34,302 nt of DNA from assembly GCA_022614735.1 (NCBI GenBank), contig JAKEHZ010000123.1, positions 1-34,302 on the forward strand, written 5' to 3'. The notes under the pieces were generated by a model. That model saw only the letters and a program-made list of their open reading frames with translations. It searched no databases and was not told the origin of the DNA. This DNA is from Acidobacteriota bacterium (GTDB lineage: Bacteria; Acidobacteriota; Blastocatellia; RBC074). Of this stretch, positions 29,052 to 34,302 are shown one piece after another. The position numbers were made by a program, and so were the translations under genes. Position 1 is the stretch's first letter; every line of letters starts with the position of its first letter.

Positions 29052-30392
29052 ACCAATCTGCTCCTCAAGGATCCGCGCAATCTCTCCAGCTTGTCTGTGA
29101 ATAGTCGCTTCGTCCTGCCCCTCGACCATGACGCGAGCTTTGTTTTCGGTGCCTGAATAGCGCACGAGCAATCGTCCCTTGCCATCCATCTCCTGCTCGA
29201 GAACGGCGATAGCCTCCCTGATTGCAGGCATGCTATCCAATGGTGGTTTGCTTGAGACATTGACGTTGATCGTGACCTGCGGATACCGCTTGAATCCGCC
29301 TGCCAAATCACTGATCGTTCGCTTCGACTCGACCAGGACGCGCAGGACCTCGAGCGCGGTGATCATTCCATCGCCTGCGAGGCTTATTTCAGGGAAGATG
29401 ATGTGTCCGGATTGCTCTCCACCGATGTTTCCCCCACTTTTCAAGAGTTCGTCGAGAACATATTTGTCGCCCACGGAAGCGCGAACGAGCTTGATGCCGC
29501 GCTCTGCTAAAGATACCTCGAGACCGAGATTACTCATCACCGTTGCCACGACTTTATTGGCGGAGAGCTTGCCTCTCGCCGAGAGATAATCGGCCATGAT
29601 GAACAAGGTCTGGTCGCCATCAACCATTTGACCGTGTTCGTCAACCATGAGCAGACGGTCGGCATCGCCATCGAATGCAAGCCCCAGATCGGACTTTGTC
29701 TGAATCACCGCCTCCTGCAATTTTTCCGGATGTAAGGATCCACAATCGAGATTGATGTTGCGTCCATTCGGATCAGCATTGATCACCACTAACTCCGCGC
29801 CCAGAGCAGCGAAAAGTCTCGGAGCGAGCTGAGATGAAGCTCCGTTGGCGCAATCAAGCGCGACTTTCATTTCTCTCAGATTCAGCCCCTGGCCGATCTC
29901 ATCGCGCAGGAAGGCCAGGTATTTTTCTTTGAAGGTCGGGTCGAGTTCTACTTTCGTTTGTGTGATTGGAGGAAAGCTTGAAGCATCGGCTATGAGGTCT
30001 CGTTCGATCGCCTGTTCCGTGGCATCATCCAGCTTCTGACCCGAAGGCGAAAAGACCTTTAGACCATTATCCCGATAATGATTATGCGATGCTGAAATGA
30101 CAATGCCTGCATCTGCGCCGAGCATGCGAGTTAAATATGCCACTCCGGGAGTCGTAATGATACCCGCAGATTGTGCCTTCGACTGAGCCGTGTAGATGCC
30201 TCGAGTGATGGCTGCCTCGATCCACTCGCCTGATTCCCGGGTATCACGCCCGATGATAATCTGTGCCGTGCGATCGAGTCGCAGAGTTAGCTCCTTAGCC
30301 AGCGCATAGCCGATCCGTTCGATCGTTATTGTGTCGAGTGGATACTTGCCGGCCACACCTCTGATGCCGTCTGTGCCGAAGAATTCGCCCAT
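29049..30392 (-). CDS. glmM: Phosphoglucosamine mutase
   Basis: This is 447 residues from the ATG at 30392, which gives the standard MGEFFGTDGIRGVAGKYPLD beginning. A GTG at 30446 would add 18 non-conserved residues. The catalytic phosphoserine is S102 in GIVISASHNHYRDNG. The metal loop is FDGDADRLLMVD, the sugar-binding loop GGEQSGHI, and the C-terminal phosphate-binding loop RYSGTENKARVMVEG. It interconverts glucosamine-6-phosphate and glucosamine-1-phosphate for UDP-GlcNAc and cell wall synthesis. It is the last gene of the cdaA-cdaR-glmM block. No clear ribosome binding site is visible, so translation may depend on the upstream genes. Confidence 0.95.
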   Translation of the reverse strand: MGEFFGTDGIRGVAGKYPLDTITIERIGYALAKELTLRLDRTAQIIIGRDTRESGEWIEAAITRGIYTAQSKAQSAGIITTPGVAYLTRMLGADAGIVISASHNHYRDNGLKVFSPSGQKLDDATEQAIERDLIADASSFPPITQTKVELDPTFKEKYLAFLRDEIGQGLNLREMKVALDCANGASSQLAPRLFAALGAELVVINADPNGRNINLDCGSLHPEKLQEAVIQTKSDLGLAFDGDADRLLMVDEHGQMVDGDQTLFIMADYLSARGKLSANKVVATVMSNLGLEVSLAERGIKLVRASVGDKYVLDELLKSGGNIGGEQSGHIIFPEISLAGDGMITALEVLRVLVESKRTISDLAGGFKRYPQVTINVNVSSKPPLDSMPAIREAIAVLEQEMDGKGRLLVRYSGTENKARVMVEGQDEATIHRQAGEIARILEEQIG

Positions 30393-30467
30393 AGTTATGG
30401 TGACAGGTGATGCGTTACAGTTGATGAGTGAAACCGGAAACAGCACCAGCCCATCAACCGCAATCCA

Positions 30468-31415
30468 TTACTGCCTTTTCAACCTCACTTCTTTTGGAAT
30501 TATTTTATCGACGACGATGTGCTTACCCAGATCGCCCGGGAAGATGATCACTGGCTCTGCGGTCACCAGAGCTGCCTGAGATCCGCTCGGCATCAGCTTA
30601 ACGCGTAGAGTGGTGGCTTGTAATTCATTGAGGGTTGACTTGGTGCAACGAAGTTCAATATCAACCGTTTTCGTTAGTAAGCGATATCCAGGGAGTTGAT
30701 CGATCTGCACTCTGTCAAAGCGGTGCAGGATGCGGCGTTCGCCAATCTCAACCGCTAAATTGATAGGACCGGGTGTCTTGACACGAAGCGAATTATGAGA
30801 AGTTTCGACACCAACCTGCAGACGGAAATCGCTTTTTCGGCCGGTAAGATTGACGGTCTCGGTCAAGACATCATTTAACTTTTCAACCAGTGATTTCGGC
30901 CCCTCGATCTCGATTGACGATGGATCAACGGTCCTACGATAGATTTCCAATCCCTCTTCAACTTCTCCCTCAAACTGAGGGATAACTTTGACAACTCGTC
31001 TGACTGTTGGTTCGAGCCTGATTTTGATGCTCGGAGGATCGATCTGTACCACCTCCACGTTGTCGAGATGGGAAAGATCTTCGGCTTTGAGCTGAACATT
31101 GCGTTCACCAAGTTCTTTGTTGTTGAGGGTGGCAATCACCGAGAGTTGATTTGGGGTCAGGCTCTTAACTATGTCCCGAGGTCCGCGGAGACGCACACTC
31201 ACTGTTTGCGAAACATCTCCGCTGATCTCGACACCCTCGCTTACCCCGCGGATTTCCAGTGGCACGCCAGTCAGCCGCACTACACTAATGGGTTGTCGTG
31301 AAACAGCGAAGAGCAGCAGGGCGATCAAGATGGCTAATATTTTGAGCCCCTTGTTTTCGACATGGGTATGGCGCAAGCGCTGGAACGATCGGGAAGGCGA
31401 GATCCACCGGGTCAT
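30468..31415 (-). CDS. cdaR: YbbR-domain protein, CdaR-like regulator of diadenylate cyclase
   Basis: This is 315 residues. One membrane anchor lies at about 23-40 (GLKILAILIALLLFAVSRQP), followed by three or four extracytoplasmic YbbR repeats. Typical YbbR phrases are VRLTGVPLEIRGVSEGVEIS, VSVRLRGPRDIVKSL, SSIEIEGPKSLVEKLNDVLT and LRVKLMPSGSQAAL. CdaR modulates the membrane cyclase CdaA in Firmicutes. The start at 31415 overlaps the cdaA stop by 4 bp, so the two are translationally coupled. The assignment rests on the repeat pattern and conserved gene order. Confidence 0.9.
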   Translation of the reverse strand: MTRWISPSRSFQRLRHTHVENKGLKILAILIALLLFAVSRQPISVVRLTGVPLEIRGVSEGVEISGDVSQTVSVRLRGPRDIVKSLTPNQLSVIATLNNKELGERNVQLKAEDLSHLDNVEVVQIDPPSIKIRLEPTVRRVVKVIPQFEGEVEEGLEIYRRTVDPSSIEIEGPKSLVEKLNDVLTETVNLTGRKSDFRLQVGVETSHNSLRVKTPGPINLAVEIGERRILHRFDRVQIDQLPGYRLLTKTVDIELRCTKSTLNELQATTLRVKLMPSGSQAALVTAEPVIIFPGDLGKHIVVDKIIPKEVRLKRQ

Positions 31416-32374
31416 ACTGATGTGCCCTCCTGAATACTTTCAGGCTTCGCTGCACGCGCAACCTCGCGTTTACTTGAAGCCACAAGCTCATCGATCTCAC
31501 GCTCGCGCTCGCGCTCCTCCGCCTCGAGTTCGGCGCTCTCGGCATCACTGCGCCACGGCTCCATGGCCTGTTGGATCATCCGGCGCAATCCCGGGCCATC
31601 GAGATTGCGTTTCAGGCGTCCCTCGACAGCGAACGAAATCACACCGGTCTCTTCCGAGACGATTACAGCAAATGCATCGCTGTCTTCAGTCACGCCAATT
31701 GCAGCGCGGTGACGGGTACCGAGTTCACGTGAGATCAGCGGATTCTGCGTCAGCGGCAAAAAGCAGCACGCAGCAGTGACGCGGTTGCTGCCGATGATCA
31801 CAGCGCCATCGTGCAGTGGTGTATGTGTGTTGAAGATAGTGACAAGCAGATCGTAGTTCACACGCGCATCCAGACGAATACCGCTTTCGATGTAAGTCTT
31901 CAACCCGACGTCACGCTCGAAAATCATCAAAGCGCCGGTCTTTTCAGATGCCAAAGTCGTCGCTGCAAGCACGACTTCGTCATACCATTCCTGACCAAAC
32001 GGGTTGTCCTTGCGCTTTTGAGCACCGAATGGCAGGCGAATTTTTTTGCCCAGATGCGTGAGCGCCGAGCGGATTTCATGCTGGAATAGAACGATAACAG
32101 CGAACCCGAGATAGACCACAGCGTTCCGCAGCACCCACTGAACAGTGGTCAAACCGAAGATACTTGAGATTTGATAAATTACAGCAACCAGGAACAGACC
32201 AACAGCCATTTGCACGGCACGCGTCCCGCGCACAAGCCTGAGCACCTCATAGATCAGGAATGCGACGATCAGAATGTCTATCACATGTCTGGGTTCTATT
32301 GTTTGTAAAATCCAGAGCGCTCGTGAATAAAACTCGTGCATAACTTTCATTGCCTCGTCAGCGGCCCAATTCAT
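31412..32374 (-). CDS. cdaA: Membrane diadenylate cyclase
   Basis: This is 320 residues. Three membrane helices lie at about 30-48, 53-74 and 82-97. They are followed by a DAC (DisA_N) domain with the two signature motifs DGA (189-191, in THTPLHDGAVII) and RHR (221-223, in GTRHRAAIG). It makes c-di-AMP from two ATP. The last 50 residues are a Glu/Arg-rich probable coiled coil (ELEAEEREREREI). The first ATG (32374) lacks a clear ribosome binding site; ATGs at 32347 and 32338 are alternatives. cdaR and glmM follow on the same strand, as in Firmicutes, where GlmM is also known to inhibit CdaA. Confidence 0.95.
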   Translation of the reverse strand: MNWAADEAMKVMHEFYSRALWILQTIEPRHVIDILIVAFLIYEVLRLVRGTRAVQMAVGLFLVAVIYQISSIFGLTTVQWVLRNAVVYLGFAVIVLFQHEIRSALTHLGKKIRLPFGAQKRKDNPFGQEWYDEVVLAATTLASEKTGALMIFERDVGLKTYIESGIRLDARVNYDLLVTIFNTHTPLHDGAVIIGSNRVTAACCFLPLTQNPLISRELGTRHRAAIGVTEDSDAFAVIVSEETGVISFAVEGRLKRNLDGPGLRRMIQQAMEPWRSDAESAELEAEEREREREIDELVASSKREVARAAKPESIQEGTSV

Positions 32375-32782
32375 ATGCCGCTACGCGACTGATTAGCTTC
32401 CTCTATAGATACAAAAGTTCGACTATCCTGCCAACCTTTACCGACCTACCATGAATGCTTAATACCACAGAGTTGCTTGCTAGCATACCATAGGATCATC
32501 ATAGTTAAACCATTGAATTTGTTGGAGTCTGCGAGAATCCGTAAGCTCAACCTCAATCAATAGTTGTCGCGACCAAAGAGATTTGCTACACTGCGCTCGT
32601 GCGCCAGCCCCCGGCTTTGCACCAGCTAGCCGATGACTCATGCAGTAAATCTGTCTGAAATATCGACTGAGGTAAATTGTTTGTTAGGCGCTAGCGCCTT
32701 CAATGCTAGTTGCCCCATCTCCCCGTAAGCGAGGCTCCCTGCATCTGTACTGGGTGTCCGCGGGCAAAGAAAGGTGTTGAAA
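32375..32782. other. Divergent intergenic region between cdaA and the transpeptidase gene
   Basis: About 400 bases without a credible gene. It should carry both promoters. It contains the perfect 14-bp palindrome AGGCGCTAGCGCCT (32686-32699) and a GTGCGCCAGC/GCACCAGCTAGC-like stretch near 32600-32630. The AAGGTG ribosome binding site of the next gene is at its right end. Confidence 0.5.
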
Positions 32783-34198
32783 ATGAGGAAGGTATCGCAC
32801 GTCTTCGCGACGCCATTGCTCTTTGTTATCCTCACAATTTTTGTGGGATCGTTCTTGAACATTAACGCTTATGCAAAACAGCGCCGGCAGGCGGCTCCCA
32901 AAAAGCCGGCGAAAGGTAAAAAGGCAAAAGCAAATAGAACTACCAGAGGGGTAAAATCCGGCAGATCATCGCGCAGCCAGGTCGCAAAGAAAGGATCGCG
33001 ACGAGGCAGTCGCACCGGGCGAAAGATAGCTCGGAGCGGCAGAGGTGGTCGTTACTCTCAAACTAAATCCACTGTCAGCGATAAAGAGGCCAGATCCTTA
33101 CGGAGGAAGCGTGGTAAATTGACGCGCGCCGAGCGTCAAAAACTGTCCTCATATCGTTCTTCGCGTCGCCGTCGCTCACGCGCAATCTACCTCGCTCGTT
33201 TACGAGCCATGCGCGCTCGTGACGCAGCTCTCCGCAACATTGCCGCAACTAACATTCTCCATGACAACAGCACTGGCGAAGATCTCGAAATCCGTCGTGC
33301 AGTAATGGATGCTTTAGAGGGTCGTTCCGGCACAGTGGTTGTAATGGACCCGAGTAATGGACGCATCTATACGATCGTCAATCAGCAGATGGCGCTCGGT
33401 TCTCCGGTCAAACCATGCTCAACGGTCAAATTGGTTGTCGGTCTGGCTGCTCTTCACGAGGGTGTCTTCGATCCAAATCAGGATGTGCAGTTTTCCAGAC
33501 GTGCCAGCATGAATCTGACCGATGCTACAGCTCGATCAAACAATCCGGTCTTTCAGGTGCTCGGACGCCAGCTCGGGTATGAACGTGTGGTCAGGTATGC
33601 CGGGAACTTCGGATTTGGTGAGATCACCGGCGTCAATTATCCGGGCGAGAATCCGGGCTTCCTGCCGGAGGAAGGCGAGCAGGAGACTGGTTATATGTCC
33701 AGCCATGGTGATGGCTTCGGGATCACAGCGATTCAACTGGCAGCCTTCACCTCGGCGATTGCCAATGGTGGTTACCTTTACCTCCCGCACGCTCCGCGTA
33801 CGCCTGAAGAGCACACGAACTTTGAGCCAATTTTGAAGCGCAGGATTGAAATGTCAGCGGAGGATCGGTTGAGAATGATGGCTGGCATGATCGGGACAGT
33901 CAACTTCGGCACAGGCAAACTTGCGTACAATTCGCTCGGGCAGGTTGCAGGCAAAACAGGTACTTGCAGAGGCAACCGCGACAAATTAGGATTATTCACC
34001 TCATTTTCGAGTGTTGACAATCCCAAGCTTGTCGTGACGGTCATCACGACAGGTTCTACCGAGGCAGGCAAACGTGCGGCTGCAATCGCGGGAAGAATCT
34101 ATGCTGCTGTCTCACCAAGATTTTTCAGAGAGAGAGTGGTTACGCCTACTTCTACCACCGAGGCTAACGGCAGGGAGATGAACATTCTGCCGCGCTGA
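32783..34198 (+). CDS. Exported penicillin-binding-protein-type transpeptidase with a long basic N-terminal region
   Basis: This is 471 residues from ATG 32783, which has AAGGTG six bases upstream; GTG 32774 and TTG 32777 are poorer starts. A signal or anchor segment (about 8-30) is followed by roughly 115 residues (32-147) dominated by Lys, Arg and Ser. The transpeptidase domain has S213 in STVK (SxxK), S252 in SNN (SxN) and K391 in KTG, all present. There is no PBP dimerisation domain. The family crosslinks or trims peptidoglycan and is the beta-lactam target. The basic region is unusual. The gene is divergent from cdaA and ends at a large palindrome. Confidence 0.87.
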   Translation: MRKVSHVFATPLLFVILTIFVGSFLNINAYAKQRRQAAPKKPAKGKKAKANRTTRGVKSGRSSRSQVAKKGSRRGSRTGRKIARSGRGGRYSQTKSTVSDKEARSLRRKRGKLTRAERQKLSSYRSSRRRRSRAIYLARLRAMRARDAALRNIAATNILHDNSTGEDLEIRRAVMDALEGRSGTVVVMDPSNGRIYTIVNQQMALGSPVKPCSTVKLVVGLAALHEGVFDPNQDVQFSRRASMNLTDATARSNNPVFQVLGRQLGYERVVRYAGNFGFGEITGVNYPGENPGFLPEEGEQETGYMSSHGDGFGITAIQLAAFTSAIANGGYLYLPHAPRTPEEHTNFEPILKRRIEMSAEDRLRMMAGMIGTVNFGTGKLAYNSLGQVAGKTGTCRGNRDKLGLFTSFSSVDNPKLVVTVITTGSTEAGKRAAAIAGRIYAAVSPRFFRERVVTPTSTTEANGREMNILPR

Positions 34199-34210
34199 AG
34201 AAGGAAAACG

Positions 34211-34302
34211 GGTCCACAAGAAAGGGCGGAAATAACGGAACAAACGGAAATTCTCTAGGATTTTTCCGTTTGTTCCGTTATTTCCGCCCTTTCTTGTGGA
34301 CC
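34211..34302. repeat. Perfect 40-bp-arm GGAAATAAC palindrome at the window end
   Basis: GGTCCACAAGAAAGGGCGG followed by GGAAC/GGAAATAAC units at 34211-34250 is exactly complemented at 34263-34302, with a 12-nt loop. The outer 18 bases are unique to this locus but perfectly mirrored. It follows the transpeptidase gene by 12 bases. Confidence 0.95.

Overview
The window is bacterial chromosome, densely coded on both strands. It shows no phage module, no complete insertion sequence and no CRISPR array. The most likely source is an Acidobacteriota of the Blastocatellia type. This is an inference from an NtrYX pair, a cdaA-cdaR-glmM block, small secreted proteins of a kind I associate with that phylum, and many short-period palindromes between genes. 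No marker gene in the window settles the lineage.

Layout. 1-1195 (minus): the 5' end of pckA and a CPBP membrane protease. 1414-5166 (plus): an NtrY/NtrX-type two-component pair. 5298-6464 (plus): nadA, preceded by two matching palindromic operator candidates. 6470-7194 (minus): a small membrane protein and a Rieske protein, translationally coupled. 7435-8544 (plus): two paralogous secreted BON-domain proteins. 8614-15798 (minus): an aromatic acyl-CoA catabolic block (benzoate-CoA-ligase family enzyme, RidA-like protein, enoyl-CoA hydratase, old-yellow-enzyme reductase, FAD monooxygenase) with a site-2-type protease coupled to its end. 16124-18685 (plus): three secreted proteins. 18808-18984 (minus): tRNA-Asn and tRNA-Ala. 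19357-20034 (plus): a family 4-like uracil-DNA glycosylase. 20026-25138 (minus): MscS channel, beta-barrel-like protein, and two sulfatase-modifying-factor-fold proteins that lack the catalytic cysteines. 25571-26176 (plus): lexA. 26315-26495: a structured RNA candidate. 26717-28225 (plus): an unrecognised gene group. 28428-28961 (plus): SRPBCC protein. 29049-32374 (minus): cdaA-cdaR-glmM, linking c-di-AMP synthesis to amino-sugar and cell-wall precursor synthesis. 32783-34198 (plus): a penicillin-binding-protein-like transpeptidase, divergent from cdaA.

The most striking feature is not a gene. At least ten gene junctions carry long, often perfect palindromes whose arms are built from short tandem units (GAAACAAAC-like, GGATTGC heptamers, TTTTCAG, GGTTCAAA, CAGGATTT, GCCAAGAC). 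The arms differ between loci but match each other within a locus. Several run into coding sequence and supply the last codons of genes. In the clearest case, a GGATTGC palindrome lies between the FAD monooxygenase and the reductase. The two genes are in the same reading frame and only one TGA, near the palindrome centre, separates them. This looks like a formerly fused two-domain enzyme that the palindrome interrupted. A 189-bp MITE-like element with inverted ends sits inside another of these palindromes, and a partial copy lies about 6 kb away.

All family assignments come from reading motifs in the translations; no database search was run.
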